Origin: Cladosporium sp. IMV 00045 | Taxonomy: Eukaryota > Ascomycota > Dothideomycetes > Cladosporiales > Cladosporiaceae | Reading direction: 5' to 3' | DNA length: 64,000 nucleotides | Assembly: GCA_001931905.2 (NCBI GenBank) | Contig: MSJI02000529.1 | Location: 6,323 to 70,322, forward strand | In this document: piece after piece, positions 11,142-22,461 of the stretch | How the letters are laid out: each line of letters starts with the position of its first letter | Numbering within the stretch: the first letter of the stretch is position 1 | The notes under the pieces: generated by a model | The model's input: the letters and a program-made list of their open reading frames with translations, nothing else | The model's database searches: none | What the model was told of the DNA's origin: nothing | Position numbers and translations under genes: made by a program

Positions 11142-12866
11142 ATGTCTAATACTTGGGACGCGAAACACCGGCCCGTTTCAGAATCAGGCGCTATGCCCAA
11201 CCAGGGAGACTCGGAGCCTGTCGAGTTGAACAAGAAATCTAGCGACGAAAGTTTGGATGCTCGTGGGGATGTTGTGGTCGACCATGGGAGAGATTCCAAA
11301 GAAGCATCAAGTCATACCAATGCACAGGACAAGAATTACGACCCCGAGAAGGCGGCCAGCGATTGTCCGATCGAACGGACGACCAGTACCGCCTCTCAAC
11401 TTCCAATGTCAAGAGCTCGCGCCATCGCTCTTGTAATCACTTTGACTGGAGCTGCGTTTCTGAACACAATGTCCAACCAAGCCGTGGTCATCATCCTACC
11501 CACCATCGGCCGCGATCTCGATATCCCTGCCGCTCGCCAACAATGGATCGTCTCGGCTTACTCGCTCACCTTCGGCTGCTTCCTGTTGCTTTGGGGCCGT
11601 CTGGCAGACGTGTGCGGCAAGAGGAAAGTCTTCATTGGGGGTTCTGTTTGGGTTTGTGCTACGACTCTTTTGTGCCCTTTCGTTGACAATGAGATCGGCT
11701 TCGATATCTTCCGCGGCTTGCAAGGTCTCGGAGCCGCAGCCAATGTGCCAACGGCGATTGGAATTCTTGGAGTCACGTTCGGTCCCGGAAAGGCAAAGAA
11801 CTATGCTTTCGCCACCTATTCGTCAGGAGCGCCTCTGGGGAGCGTGATCGGAAACATTCTGGGTGGTGTTGTCGGACAGTACGCAAGCTGGAGATGGGTT
11901 CTGTGGATTTTGGCCATCCTTGCCGCGATGGTCACCGTTGCTGGCCATTTCGTAATTCCAATGCCTAAAGCTCAAACACAGCCCTTGGACCTCAAGAACG
12001 CCGTCGATTGGGCTGGAGGCGCAACTGTGACTGTGGCAATCCTCGTACTCCTCTTCGCTCTCACGGAAGGAAACGTGGTGGGTTGGGCAACTCCCTGGAT
12101 CCCCGTATTGATTGTCCTCGCCGCGCTCCTCCTCACAGCCTTCGTTTTCTGGCAGCTTTACCTCGAAAAGAAAACCACACGCCGCCCATTGATGAAAATC
12201 TCAATCTTCAAAGACATGAAAGTCTCCGCGGCCATGTTCACCATGATGGCGTTCTTCGGTGCTTTCAGCAACTTCCTCGTCTTCGCCACCTTCTACTACC
12301 AGGACTACCAAGGTCTCAACGCGATCCAGACCACGCTGCGATTCCTCCCCACCGGCGTCGTGGGGATCATCGCCATCTTCATCGTTTCGCAGATTCTGTC
12401 TCGCGTCAAGGTCTACTACATTCTCATGTGGGGCATGTTGTGCTGCGCCGTGGCTTGCCTTCTCTTCGCCGTGCCCATTCCGCCGAGCACGACTTATTGG
12501 GCATTCGGGTTTCCGGCAATGTGTCTCTCTGTACTTGGTGCGGACGCGCTGTTCCCTTCTCTGCTGTTGTTCACGGCACAGAGCTTGCCCAAGGAAGACC
12601 AGGCACTTGGTGGAGCAACTATCAACTGCGTTGGTCAAGTGGGCCGCGCCATTGGTTTGGCGATCTGTACTGCGATTCAGGTTGCTGTTCAGGAGTCGAA
12701 GGAGTCGTCGAGCTCGTCATCTGCTGTCTCTGGCGCAGGCAGTGAGGGAAATCCGGCTTATTTGAGTGGTTTGCGAGGTGCGCTGTGGTTTAATTTTGGT
12801 ACTGCCATGGCGGGTTTCTTGGTGGTTGCGCTTGCCTTCAGAGGTACGGGGAAAGTTGGGAAGTAG
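11142..12866 (+). CDS. MFS drug-type transporter (DHA2-like), copy 1
   Basis: The 574-residue product has an acidic, Ser-rich cytosolic N-terminus of about 95 residues followed by 14-TM-type major facilitator helices. LPTIGRDLDIP after helix 1 and GRLADVCGKRKVF (motif A) are typical of the DHA2 group that includes Atr1-like aminotriazole/boron exporters, so proton-coupled export of a small toxic compound at the plasma membrane is the best guess. The open frame extends upstream, but copy 2 is in another frame there, so the shared ATG at 11142 is chosen. A Ser-rich loop near the C-terminus varies by one or two residues between copies. Confidence 0.87.
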   Translation: MSNTWDAKHRPVSESGAMPNQGDSEPVELNKKSSDESLDARGDVVVDHGRDSKEASSHTNAQDKNYDPEKAASDCPIERTTSTASQLPMSRARAIALVITLTGAAFLNTMSNQAVVIILPTIGRDLDIPAARQQWIVSAYSLTFGCFLLLWGRLADVCGKRKVFIGGSVWVCATTLLCPFVDNEIGFDIFRGLQGLGAAANVPTAIGILGVTFGPGKAKNYAFATYSSGAPLGSVIGNILGGVVGQYASWRWVLWILAILAAMVTVAGHFVIPMPKAQTQPLDLKNAVDWAGGATVTVAILVLLFALTEGNVVGWATPWIPVLIVLAALLLTAFVFWQLYLEKKTTRRPLMKISIFKDMKVSAAMFTMMAFFGAFSNFLVFATFYYQDYQGLNAIQTTLRFLPTGVVGIIAIFIVSQILSRVKVYYILMWGMLCCAVACLLFAVPIPPSTTYWAFGFPAMCLSVLGADALFPSLLLFTAQSLPKEDQALGGATINCVGQVGRAIGLAICTAIQVAVQESKESSSSSSAVSGAGSEGNPAYLSGLRGALWFNFGTAMAGFLVVALAFRGTGKVGK

Positions 12867-12909
12867 ATAATGCGATGTTAAGATTTAATGATTAATACGA
12901 TGCAAGCAC

Positions 12910-14535
12910 TTACAGACGAGCCTTGCCGCTGTCCCCATTGACCACGTTCCAAACCTCAAGACCCTGTTCCCACCTGTCGTCTTCCCAGACGTCTGTTTCG
13001 CCATCGCTTCTCCATCTTCTCATCTCCTTCGGCTTCGTAGGTCCCCAGTTTGCGGGCTCGCCTTTCACGAAAGCAGCAAATCCTTCATTCCATCCCTTCA
13101 GCCACTTCTTCTCCTGTTCTGTCAACCCTTCAGCAAAGTCCGTACCCCAGAACCAGATGGGCGTGTCTGTAGAGTGCGTGACTTCCCAGTCAACAGGCAC
13201 CGTGTCGTCAACGCACTTCAGCCGTCTATCGAAGCGATACCGCAGCACATCTTCACCCGGCTGCAGACCCGCTTTGAAAAGTGTGTTCTGAAATCCGCGC
13301 TCGAGGTGGTGGACTTGGACATCGGCGTAGATATGCCCAAAGAGATTCGGCCAATCCTTATAGCCCGACGGCAGAGACTGGGCGCCGCCGCAGTAGTGAT
13401 GCATGAGTTTGGACACCACTCTCTTCGGATAATCGCCGCAGAGGCGCTTGTACACGGCTTCGTAGGAATTTTCCGGGATGCGCCAGTTGCGGTACAAATT
13501 GTGTTCGTCTCTGCATTCTCCGTTGAGGAGCTTGATGCCGCGGCGCTTCATTCGGTTGGCGAAGTCGCCGCTGTTGATTTGGTGAATGATGTCCTCGGAG
13601 ATGAAAACACCATCCGATGTCGCGCGGAATTCGCTAATTTCCATCTCGCTTTGGATCTCGACGAGTTTCTGGTGAGGGATGGATCGCAGTTTGGCGAGCT
13701 TGTCTTCGCCTGATAAGTGAGAGGAGATGCCGAGCCTTGACGTGAATTCGTCGAACTGCTTTTGCTGTTCTTCCAGTGTCTTTGGTTGCACACCAGGGCT
13801 GTTCGAGAGCATGACTGCTCTTTTGATAATAGCTTTCTCATCAGGGACATGGTACAGCTCGTACGCCAATTGCTGGTACGTAGAGTGCGAGCCAGCAGAG
13901 TAGCCACCCACGGTGATATTGGATGGGTTGCCTCCGAAGAGTGAGATGTTCTTGTAAGTCCATTCCAAAGCCGCTCTCTGATCCCAGAAGCCCGCGTTGC
14001 CAACAGGCTCTCCGCCGTTCTTTCTCGCCTCGTCTGCGAGTTCTTTACTTGCGAGGAAGCCGAAAGCATTCAATCTGTACGAGGGCAATACAACAATAGC
14101 CTTGAACGCAGAATCCAACAACCTACCCAAAGCAGCCGGCTTCCAATTGGCGTTTCCCCATTGAAGAAACCCTCCATGAATGTAGAAGAAGACCGGCCAG
14201 CCTTCCTTAGGCGCCTCTTCTGCCGGAATCCAGATATTCAGCTGCAGACAATTCTCTTCCAGCAAAGAAGCATCAGGCGGATGGCGGCTTTTAGGCTGGG
14301 GACAAATGCCAGTGCCGCCGGTGAAACGGCCTGGGTTCACTCTCGTGCCATATCTATAGCATGGCGGCAACTTTCGAGGCGCGCGGAACCTGTACGGGCC
14401 CAGTGGAGGTAGAGCGTAGGGGAGGCCGCCGAAGTATCGAAGAGTTGGTTTGCCGTTGTCACTGCTCACGGTGAGACCTTCCAGGTGTCCGAGCGCTCCG
14501 GCATCGAATCGGTAGGTTTCTTGTTTGTACGACAT
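12910..14535 (-). CDS. Type-B carboxylesterase with C-terminal ARL, copy 1
   Basis: A single-exon, 541-residue alpha/beta hydrolase of the carboxylesterase/cholinesterase type. The oxyanion HGG is at about 120-122, the CLQLNIW motif at about 96-102, and the nucleophile serine in GYSAGS at about 213. The histidine probably lies in the HSTDTP segment, and an acidic residue in GECRDEHN is the likely third member. There is no signal peptide. The last three residues, ARL, fit the peroxisomal targeting pattern [SAC]-[KRH]-[LM] and are kept in copy 2. The gene is tail-to-tail with the transporter, with only 43 bases between stops in this copy. Confidence 0.87.
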   Translation of the reverse strand: MSYKQETYRFDAGALGHLEGLTVSSDNGKPTLRYFGGLPYALPPLGPYRFRAPRKLPPCYRYGTRVNPGRFTGGTGICPQPKSRHPPDASLLEENCLQLNIWIPAEEAPKEGWPVFFYIHGGFLQWGNANWKPAALGRLLDSAFKAIVVLPSYRLNAFGFLASKELADEARKNGGEPVGNAGFWDQRAALEWTYKNISLFGGNPSNITVGGYSAGSHSTYQQLAYELYHVPDEKAIIKRAVMLSNSPGVQPKTLEEQQKQFDEFTSRLGISSHLSGEDKLAKLRSIPHQKLVEIQSEMEISEFRATSDGVFISEDIIHQINSGDFANRMKRRGIKLLNGECRDEHNLYRNWRIPENSYEAVYKRLCGDYPKRVVSKLMHHYCGGAQSLPSGYKDWPNLFGHIYADVQVHHLERGFQNTLFKAGLQPGEDVLRYRFDRRLKCVDDTVPVDWEVTHSTDTPIWFWGTDFAEGLTEQEKKWLKGWNEGFAAFVKGEPANWGPTKPKEMRRWRSDGETDVWEDDRWEQGLEVWNVVNGDSGKARL

Positions 14536-15009
14536 GGTGATATCACATCAATTGGTAATGCAGGAACAGATTCAATGAACCTACACGTGGAAGGCGAGAT
14601 ACATACATCTCTCACCTTATCTCTCAGACCCGAGAATCGGTATCTGACTCCACTGTGAGCTTGCGTGCTTGTAGAGGTCGGAAGATAGAGCGCCGTCCTC
14701 TAGCCTCGGTACATGTAGTACAAGCCTCTCTCCCCATTTCCCAGTGAAGCAACTTTCTCACAGATGGGGATCGCCGTCAGACGTCTGGTCCTGGTAACTG
14801 TAAGCCCTTGTACCTGCAGGGCTGTGACGATGATGTAGTTGGGTGGCCGTAGCTTTCTAGACTTCAACAATGCCCGGTTTCGCGAAACGCCATGTGCGCA
14901 GCGCGAGGGGATACGTCAGGATGGTACGACCTGCTCTTGTAGGAATTTCACGGTAACACTTCTTGTCTCCTTTTCTTGTGTCACAGAATAAGCGCACCAT
15001 CTCACCGCC
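14536..15009. promoter_or_regulatory. Divergent promoter region, esterase / H-lectin-like gene (copy 1)
   Basis: About 470 bases between divergent starts; counterpart 32583-33065. Blocks around 14850-14900 are well conserved between copies. No specific site recognised. Confidence 0.5.
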
Positions 15010-16143
15010 ATGACATCTTGGATCCCAGGCTTCGGAGGAGGCAGCTCTGGTGTCAGCTGGGAGCAGAAGCAGGCGGACGAGGCAAAGGCCTGGCACGAGT
15101 CACATTTAGGAACAGGAGATGAATATTTTACCCATTCACGCTCCGCCGTCGAGGATCAAGGTAGCTTCAAGGTCACAGAAGTGCGCGAGCGACCCAAGGA
15201 AGCCGACAGAGGAGGTGCTCGGCTGGTCAAGATCCCGAAAGGGAAGTATGATGAACCACCTCAGGTAAGACGCTGCAGACAACCCACTTGCACTGGATGA
15301 CCGCTGAGATGAAGTATGACAGATAGCCAAGGGCCTCAAGTCTTGCGACCTGTCGCATACAGCAAAAGACCACTTTCAGAAACAAGCGATCGATCTCGAG
15401 CTGCACGTCTTCGCGGATACTCCCACCGTGTTATCGCCCTTGATCCAAGCCTGGAGATCCGATGAGAAGACCAAGATGATATACGATGCTGAGATGCAAT
15501 GGATCGAAGCCAAGCAAGGCGCGAAGGACTGCTTGTTCCTAAGCACGGCCTTCGATCTAGCCAACGGAGAGACGGAGAAACAGGTGGATTTCCCTCAAGC
15601 TTTCCCCAAAGGCACGGAAGTTGAGGTTGTCGGTTGGATACAAAGCTTCAGATTCGGCACGGAGAAGGGTGAAGACTACGTTTGCGATTTCTGGCCGAAG
15701 AAAGTCAACAATAAGGGTTTCGTTGCGCATGCTGAGTGCGGTGGGAACACTGAGAGGTTGACTGTCACTTGGGTTGTGATGAAGAAGGGCAAGCAGAATG
15801 TCGCTACTGGAAACTTCAGCACGAGCAATGAGGGCGATGAGGAGGGAAGTGGCTTCCAGGAAGCGAGAGGGAGCGTGAATTTCGAGGAAGGTGCTTTCGA
15901 CAAGGCACCGACAGTGTTGGTGGCTCTCAGTCAGTTCGACCTGGAAGGTGGCAAGGATTTGAGAGTTGGTGTCGAAGTTGAGGATGTGTCGGAAGAGGGA
16001 TTCTCGTGGACTTTGCGTGAGTGCTCCTTTGAGGTTGGACTCTCTCGAGTGCCTTTACTGACATTTCTATAGGTACTTGGGGTGACGATGCTCCGGAGGC
16101 GCTTCGTAGCGCAGAAGCCTCGTTCATCGCTCTTGGATACTAA
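15010..16143 (+). CDS. Protein with two H-type lectin-like repeats, copy 1
   Basis: Three exons (15010-15264, 15323-16016, 16073-16143) encode 339 residues. After a Gly-rich N-terminus, two related beta-rich segments are visible. The first (about residues 165-250) reads VDFPQAF, then VEVVGW, then NNKGFVAHA, then LTVTWVV. The second (about 270-339) reads VNFEEGAF, VLVALSQFD, LRVGVEVED, EEGFSWTL, TWGDDAPEALRSAEASFIAL. The second closely follows the H-type lectin (Helix agglutinin/discoidin C-terminal) pattern, which binds GalNAc-type sugars. The last intron splits the TWGDD motif, and including the final exon completes the domain. No signal peptide, so intracellular or non-classically secreted. 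Sugar binding is inferred. Confidence 0.75.
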
Positions 16144-16523
16144 AATTAATGATATGCGGTTTTGAACCCCTTCGTTTGCTGAATTAGTGGCGAGCCAATG
16201 AGAATGATTGTAATTGGTAAAGATTGATGCGACTTTTCTCACGAGCTAAAGGGTGTAAACCCGGATAATCGGTCAGTCAAATGGTCTAGAGCGACAAAGC
16301 CAAAGATGAAAGAGCTGTGAAGTCATGGCCTCACGGCAGCCAGCTCGCACATTCACTTACAACTGCTGCCGCCTAGACCCTCTTTCCTGTTCGCGCTTTT
16401 TCACCGGTCTAGATTTGTTCTCAATTCTACGAGCAATCTGGGCAAGTTTCGCTGCCTTGACACTCGATCCGAATCCCTGCTTCCAAACACCGCGCACCTT
16501 TCGGCAAATCGCATCGCAGCACC
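16144..16523. promoter_or_regulatory. Spacer and BTB gene leader (copy 1)
   Basis: About 380 bases between the lectin-like gene stop and the BTB start. Pyrimidine-rich DNA (about 16370-16520) probably is the BTB leader. It differs from the copy 2 equivalent (34201-34596) far more than other spacers do. Confidence 0.45.
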
Positions 16524-17302
16524 ATGGCCGAACCGCCACCGCATCTTCTTGACCGGTTCCAGGTGTGAGTACATCACATTTGAGAAATGGCAGAACCCTT
16601 GGCTAATGAAGCAAGGTCATACGATGACGAGACATCGTGCTGCGATGTTCTTATCATGGGGCCTGGAGTCAACCGTTCGCTCAAGGTAATGAAGGCGCAC
16701 CGTGTCGTGCTCAGTGCTGGCTCGAGCGCGTTTCGTCGTCACTTTGAGGTAGCCACTTCACTTTGCTTCCCTGAATCCCTCAAAGGCATACATAGCTGAT
16801 AATTTCCTGACAGGAACACGGCGGGGTGAAGGTCATCGACATTGAGGACATTCTTGGTAGCGATTTCCAAGGCCCTGAGAAGAGGAGGAACTTCGAGATT
16901 GTGCTCAAATATCTCTATGGCATGCCGGTTTTTGGCGACGACGAGAAGTGCAATCGCGTACTGCTCGACGAACTGCTCGACGTTGCCAGTCAACTTGGAG
17001 TTCCAAGCCTGAGCGAGCACACGATCATCTCGTTCGAACGTTCCCTCGAAGCGTACATTGTCGATCCCCTAACCGGCCTCGTCAACGACGAGCCGGATAT
17101 TCTGGGCTTTCTTCAGCACGTCAAGCTCGTCAGCAACCCCGATCTCAAATCTCTTGACGAAGTCGTCGTCAAGCTTTGCTGCAAGCACTACAGCTTGATC
17201 CACATGCATGAGGAGTTTGGGGGGTTGGTGAGTGAATATCCGGAACTGCCGAAGCTCATGCTACAATACGCCGCTCGCCAGCGCGACGGTTCTCTGCTCT
17301 GA
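16524..17302 (+). CDS. BTB/POZ-domain protein, copy 1 (highly diverged pair)
   Basis: Exons 16524-16564, 16616-16748 and 16814-17302 encode 220 residues. A BTB fold is suggested by CDVLI, then a basic stretch and MKAHRVVLSAGSSAFRRHFE (about 24-58), then VLKYLYGMPVF and LLDVASQLGVPSLSEHTI. Such short fungal BTB proteins may act as Cul3 adaptors or dimerisation modules; no second domain is seen. I set the splice sites by comparing with copy 2, where the same pattern gives an open frame. The product is only about half identical to its partner, while all other pairs are above 95%. Segments kept are the LSAGSSAFRR loop, LKYLYGMP, PSLSEHTI..FERSLEA.IVD and CKHYSLI. Confidence 0.78.
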
Positions 17303-18400
17303 GTGTTCAGTGAGATCTTTGGCCAAATGCTTCCTAAGCGAGGAATCACACGGAGGAAGACATTGCTGCGAGAAACCTGACGAAGGGAAACTTGGGTGGA
17401 GGAAAGTGTGACTGCGAAGCAAACCTGGAAAAGGGAGACCTGGTCTTCGATTGTTTCAATGCACTAGAAGCAGATCGATGAGAAAACGAATCACCTCAGG
17501 CGTTCCTTGTCCGTCCTTCTCGATACCAGAGTTATCTCTCCTGTCCTTTTTGTACAGTCCACTTACATACATGCAGTGCTGCATAGACCGACGTGCCATT
17601 TGCACTCTGAGCAAACAGCAGCGTTGCTTTGGTTTTGCCAATCGCCGACCGATCTTAAACAATGCTTCCGTTGGAATGATGTTGAAATATGCCTACAGCT
17701 TCCCTATTAAGTCTCACGTATCAAGGCACATGCTCAGAAGTCACTCGCTCGGTTCCGGAGTTCCAAGGTACATGTACACGTAACTTTGAATAAGTAGATG
17801 TACATTCACATGACAATCGAATCTGGAAACTCTCATACCAAGACTGACAAATGTTCTTGTCAGGCATAAAGAAAGTGATAGACCCGCACATGGCATGAAG
17901 TTGCTGATTCGTATGCACATGCACGCAGGACAGCTCTAAAGAAAGAGACAAAAAAACGAAAACGAAAACCCTAACGGCGGAAGAGCGCATAAACTTCCGG
18001 CGAGTAGACGCACGACGTGCATCCACGCGCGTTTTAGCGGACGGGAAGTAAGTGAGACGACGAGCAAAGCGAATTATTGAGCACATAATCACGGACTCGA
18101 CGGGACGATTCGCAATGCAAAGTGCAAGCCTCATGTGTGTGAAGTGTCGGTGGCAGCAAGCGCAAGAAGGGCGGTGGCTGGATTTGTGGATGCAGGTAAG
18201 ACGGGGATTGGCAGGCGAGAGGCCCAATTGCTGCTGACCGCGCAACGTTGCTCGGTGGAGAGAGGTGGCAGGGTCTGGGAGGCCTGGAAGAGACTAAGGT
18301 TGGCCTAGGGAGATGGATCATGAATGATGATTGACCGAGGTAGAGATGGATGTGTCTGTAGCATTGACCACAGGAAGACGTTGCTCTGGAGAGATGGAAG
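17303..18400. other. Intergenic between BTB and hexA leader (copy 1)
   Basis: About 1.1 kb with no coding pattern. The first 500 bases align weakly with copy 2; from about 17940 on the match improves towards the hexA promoter. Confidence 0.5.
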
Positions 18401-18960
18401 TGGACGATTCACTAACAACGACGAGCATCCGAGGAGGTTGGGATGGGGAAACAAAAGCTGCACATACAGTATGGGCATAGCTCTCGGCCATAGCTGATTA
18501 CTGCATTGAGCAAGATCGCACGGGATTTCCGGTTGCTGTGGCGGGAGATGGCCCTCGACTTGGTTTGAGACTAAGAGGGAAGCTTCGACCCCCTGTTGAC
18601 CTCGCCGCCAACACAATCCCCAGCCGCCCGCCCCTCTTCTGTTCCCTCCATGCCCCATGCCCAAACAACACATCATCTCCTTCTGACACTCACTCACTCG
18701 CCGCCTCTCCGTCCCGACTCGACTCGTAAACCACTAAACTGTAGCTTGCTTTTGCTCGCCTGCAGCCATCTCTCTCTGACCGCCCACTCTACTCTCTCCA
18801 CCCGCACGTCAGCTCTCTGTGCTGTCGCTGTTAAAAGCCCTCATCACCTTCTGCCTCTAGTCAGGCTTGTTTGCTCTGCAAGTCGCGTTGCTGTCTTGCA
18901 GAGTGTTCAGGTCACTGCAAAGTCGCCAGGCTGGATTTCGACGCCAGAGTCCCGTGAGTA
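18401..18960 (+). promoter_or_regulatory. hexA: hexA promoter and 5' leader, truncated copy
   Basis: This pyrimidine-rich DNA is nearly identical to 37140-37685, which leads into the complete hexA. The leader ends in a donor-like GTGAGT at 18954 just before the gap. The coding exons of this hexA copy are missing from the assembly here. Confidence 0.75.
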
Positions 18961-18980
18961 NNNNNNNNNNNNNNNNNNNN
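18961..18980. other. Assembly gap of 20 N between the two copies
   Basis: Exactly 20 unknown bases separate the cut hexA leader of copy 1 from the interior of the DUF8032-like gene of copy 2. A round fixed number suggests a placeholder rather than a measured distance. Reading frames that cross it are meaningless. Confidence 0.99.
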
Positions 18981-20369
18981 AAGATTCACACAAGAAAGGC
19001 GACCGGGCCGAGCGCCGTCAGTCACCCTCAAGGTCCGCCAGTGCTGCCACCACACGGTCTGCCTCATGCCGGAAGCAGGCCTCCTGTGATGGGTCCCGGA
19101 GCATCTCAAATGCACCATCATGGCGCCGGAAGCGACGCCAGTGACGACGTTAGTGGTATGTTTCATCCGATGTGACGAATGCTGTACTTTTACTGCATGC
19201 AGATAATATTTTCACCTTTCATTTTTACGAGAACACATATATGGAGGCAGGGTTACCCTCATGCTTCGAGGGTGTACATTATGGAGTTTTAAGGCTTCTG
19301 TTTACATGGAGCCCATGCAAAAAAGATTATCGCGCATACACTTCCCTGTCGCTTTTTGTTTTTAGTCGTTGTTTGCACTTACTGCTTCCCCCTTGTCGCT
19401 TCGCTCCGTCATACCCCTGTCGAAGATCGACCGCTAACTCTATGTATTAATATAGGCGGAAATGAATACATCGCTGGCCCTCCCAGCCAACAACCTCAGT
19501 CCCAGCACTCGAGCTCACAAGCAGACCTATCCTCACCGGCCAATGTTCGCTACTCGCAACAATTCTACCCAACCTACCCCAGCCAACCCACCGCCGGCGG
19601 CGCCCACATACCCGCCGTCCCAGACGCAATGGACACGAGCATGCATTCCCACGCCTCCACCCTGGCAACGCCCATCGCGGCCTCCTCCGCCAAGGAAGAA
19701 GACGAGGACCAAAAGCGCCACCTGTTCGGCGACGTCCCCGAGTCCAAACGAAGAAAATTCATCCTCGTCGACGACAACCAGCGCGGAACCCGCGTGCGAG
19801 TCCGCGTCATGCTCGACCAAGTCAACATGGACGAAATGCCCGACGCGCATCTGCGCACCAACGCCGTCTACCCGAGATCGTATTACCCGCGACAGATGCG
19901 TTCGCCGCCCGGCTCGCCGCGTGCGCGCGGACATTGGGACGACGAAGACGACACGACCGAAGGCTTGGGCGGGGCGAAAGGAACGACGCTCGTCCCCGTC
20001 TCTCTAATGGACGGGAGTGAAACGAAGCTGCCCGTTCCTAGAATGACGAAGAGCAGACGAGGCAAGGAATCGGCTCTCAACGAGTTGGGCTACCGTATGA
20101 GCTGGAGTCAGGCTAGGCAGTTTAACGGGCGGACCTTGTTCTTGCAGCGATCTCGTAAGTGGATTTGTCGATCCCCTTGTTGATTCTTAAGAAGATGTTG
20201 GAGCTAACAATAATCGGCAGTCGACGCTTACCGCAACAAAATGCGCAGCACCATGGTCGCCGGCGGGCAGGACGTCGCTTCCATCGCGCCGCACTTCGAG
20301 ACTCGCGCCGGTAAGAGGAAGTGGCTTGATAGGACGAAGCGGGATAGGAGGGGTGGTGATTCGCCTTGA
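18981..20369 (+). CDS. DUF8032-like protein, copy 2 (5' truncated by the gap)
   Basis: Exons 18981-19155, 19456-20154 and 20221-20369 match the last part of the copy 1 gene with the same splice sites and phases. The first DUF8032-like domain and the Gln-rich region are lost into the gap; the second domain and the basic tail are intact and almost identical. The first intron differs from copy 1 at only about 2%, less than other introns and spacers. The truncation is an assembly boundary, not an in-sequence mutation. Confidence 0.8.
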
Positions 20370-21648
20370 TCGCGGTCTGAGCATCGACGTTCTGTTCGAG
20401 AACAAAAATAGCCATCACGATCTAACAGCGAGATGTTGGCGAAGACAAGGCAAAGATAATGGGAAGGAAGCAACGGCACGCAATGAAACGAAACAATGTT
20501 TTGTCAACGAAGAGATGACACTTCGGCGGAGATTCGACAAGAGTCGGCTGTGGAGCGTGTATCAACGGTCCCTCGGCTCCTTTTCAAACGGTCTGTACAG
20601 GTCCAAGGCCTTGTGGCAAGAAGTCGGAAGGATAAATCAGAGCTCTGCAAACACAGCTTTTGGTCGCGACTCTCCAGGTCTTTTTGGGTGTCGACGCTAG
20701 ACGAAGCCTTTGGAGACGTTCGCCAAGAGGGTCGAAACGAACACGATGGCAACCCTTGGGGGTTAAACGGCCTGGGGAAATGTGAAGTCCGAGGGTAACC
20801 GATTTTCTTTTGTTCGATGTCTGTAATTATGGGCTCGGTTGCCGTGGATTGCTGGCGGTGTACGCGGATATGAAGACGAAGATGATGTCAAGAGGCAGCG
20901 AGGAAAGAGACGGAAGGGACGAGGATATGCTGTAATGATGTTGACGGTAGGGATAAGAAGGGAGGAGTTACTGGTGATTATTACTAGACGGGTACGGATA
21001 CGGGTACGGGTATGGAGGGGGGTTTGGGAACAGGGGATAGGATTGAGGGTAGAGAGGTAATAATACGATATGAAAAAGTGCAATGCAATGCATGGTCAAA
21101 ACGATATTGGCTCAAAAAGGTATTCTGCCTTGCCATTTCTCTTAATCTCGCGACATAAGTACCTACTTGGGCAGGCAAGACCGCTCTGCCTCTGCCTCAG
21201 CTTCTCGCCTCGGTCAGCACCACCTACCTGGGCAATAAGTACGGACGCCACCCATCCATCCGTCCATCCACCCCAAGGACCATCGATGAATCCACGCCTT
21301 TTTCGCCACTCGAAGGAATCCGTCTCCTTTCTCCCTCGTTGGATAGCGCGGATTTCTCTTGTTTTGCCCCCAATGTGGTATACCTCCTGTGAAGCTTACC
21401 ATGAAAACAAAGGCAGGCCGGGTTGCCTCACAATCTCTCTCTTCCACGCATGAGCGCGTGGGGACTGAAATGCATCTCGTGGTGCGTGAGGCCTCCTTCG
21501 TCAAGCTCATATTCGAGGGTAGGCGAAGTTCACCTCTGGGGAGAATCTCAATGCCGGCACGGCATTGGAAGACCGCCACTCTCCCGCATTCACGTTCCAT
21601 CCCTCAGAGACTTTCGAAAGAGAGAAATCCTCCCCTTCTCTCCCCTCA
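20370..21648. other. Intergenic, convergent 3' flanks (copy 2)
   Basis: Counterpart of 2801-4066. The first 500 bases are strongly rearranged relative to copy 1, with only short matching patches. No gene seen. Confidence 0.5.
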
Positions 21649-22461
21649 TTACCGCACCCCCTCCCCCACAACCCCCTCAAAGTGCCAATCGCGATCACTC
21701 CCGACGAACCCCTCGCTCCAAACGCCCTTGCTCGCAGCGCCTTTCGTAGCTTCAAAAACGAAATCTCCCATCGTGATCCCCTCCTCGCGCTCTATCGCCG
21801 GCTCGCGACTCCGCCGCCACCTGCGCACGAGGTGCAGAGCCGTGCACGGCGGCTGGCTGAGGTACATGCGCCGCCAGGAGGCGGTGGGGTGCGATGTTGC
21901 TGGGGAGGCGGTGGGTGGGAGGAGGGGGTTGATGGCTTCGTCTTCTTGGGAGGCGGGGGAGGTTTGGGATTGGTTTGTGCTCTGGGTTTCTTTGTTTGCT
22001 TCGCCGACTGTGGAAGATCGGGTGCGACACGCCGCCGCGGCCGGGAAGGAAATGCACACGTCCCAACTCCACACTTCGGCGCCGGGTCTGCCGATTACGA
22101 GATCCTCGCGTGAGGGTGGCAGGTTGACCAGCACTGGCGAAACGGTCGGATAAACTCCCGGGAATGCGCGGAGGAGCAAGCGATTATTTTGAGGACGGGT
22201 GTGAGCGGACGTGGTGCCGGTGGCGGGGTTGAGGTAGGTGATGGGGGAGGAAGGGAGGTGGGGGTCTGGGGCGAAGAAGAGGGCGCGTTGCAGTTTGGGC
22301 GAGGCGACAATGGTGTTTTGGAAGGCTTTGGAGACGCGCTGGGCGAGGAGCAGGTCGCGTTGGGGGAGGTGCGTGAGGATTTGTTCGAGGATTTCGGGGA
22401 GGTGGATGGTGCGTGTTGTTGCTGAGGTGGGGTCCATTGTTGTTGGTGTTGATTGTTCCAT
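21649..22461 (-). CDS. F-box protein, copy 2
   Basis: A 270-residue single-exon gene, same length as copy 1, starting at a true ATG that fixes the start of both. The F-box-like segment near the N-terminus is unchanged except for one Ile/Thr swap. Differences cluster in the acidic, Ser/Pro-rich middle (about 150-185). A role in an SCF ubiquitin ligase is inferred from the F-box alone. Confidence 0.75.
   Translation of the reverse strand: MEQSTPTTMDPTSATTRTIHLPEILEQILTHLPQRDLLLAQRVSKAFQNTIVASPKLQRALFFAPDPHLPSSPITYLNPATGTTSAHTRPQNNRLLLRAFPGVYPTVSPVLVNLPPSREDLVIGRPGAEVWSWDVCISFPAAAACRTRSSTVGEANKETQSTNQSQTSPASQEDEAINPLLPPTASPATSHPTASWRRMYLSQPPCTALHLVRRWRRSREPAIEREEGITMGDFVFEATKGAASKGVWSEGFVGSDRDWHFEGVVGEGVR

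Larger units (their letters stand above)
1407..18960. repeat. Copy 1 of an 18-kb duplicated gene block
   Basis: This segment matches 18981-37685 in gene order, orientation and sequence. It contains the 3' half of a DUF8032-like gene through the promoter and leader of hexA. Coding samples differ from copy 2 by roughly 4-10% by eye, mostly at silent positions; introns and spacers differ more and carry indels. The block ends at the N gap, inside a tract (18817-18960) identical to 37542-37685. The matching DNA upstream of 1407 is absent from copy 2. Confidence 0.95.

Noticed and set aside
20326..20798. Open frames after the DUF8032-like stop in copy 2
   Set aside because: No counterpart in copy 1 and no domain; this is 3' flank.
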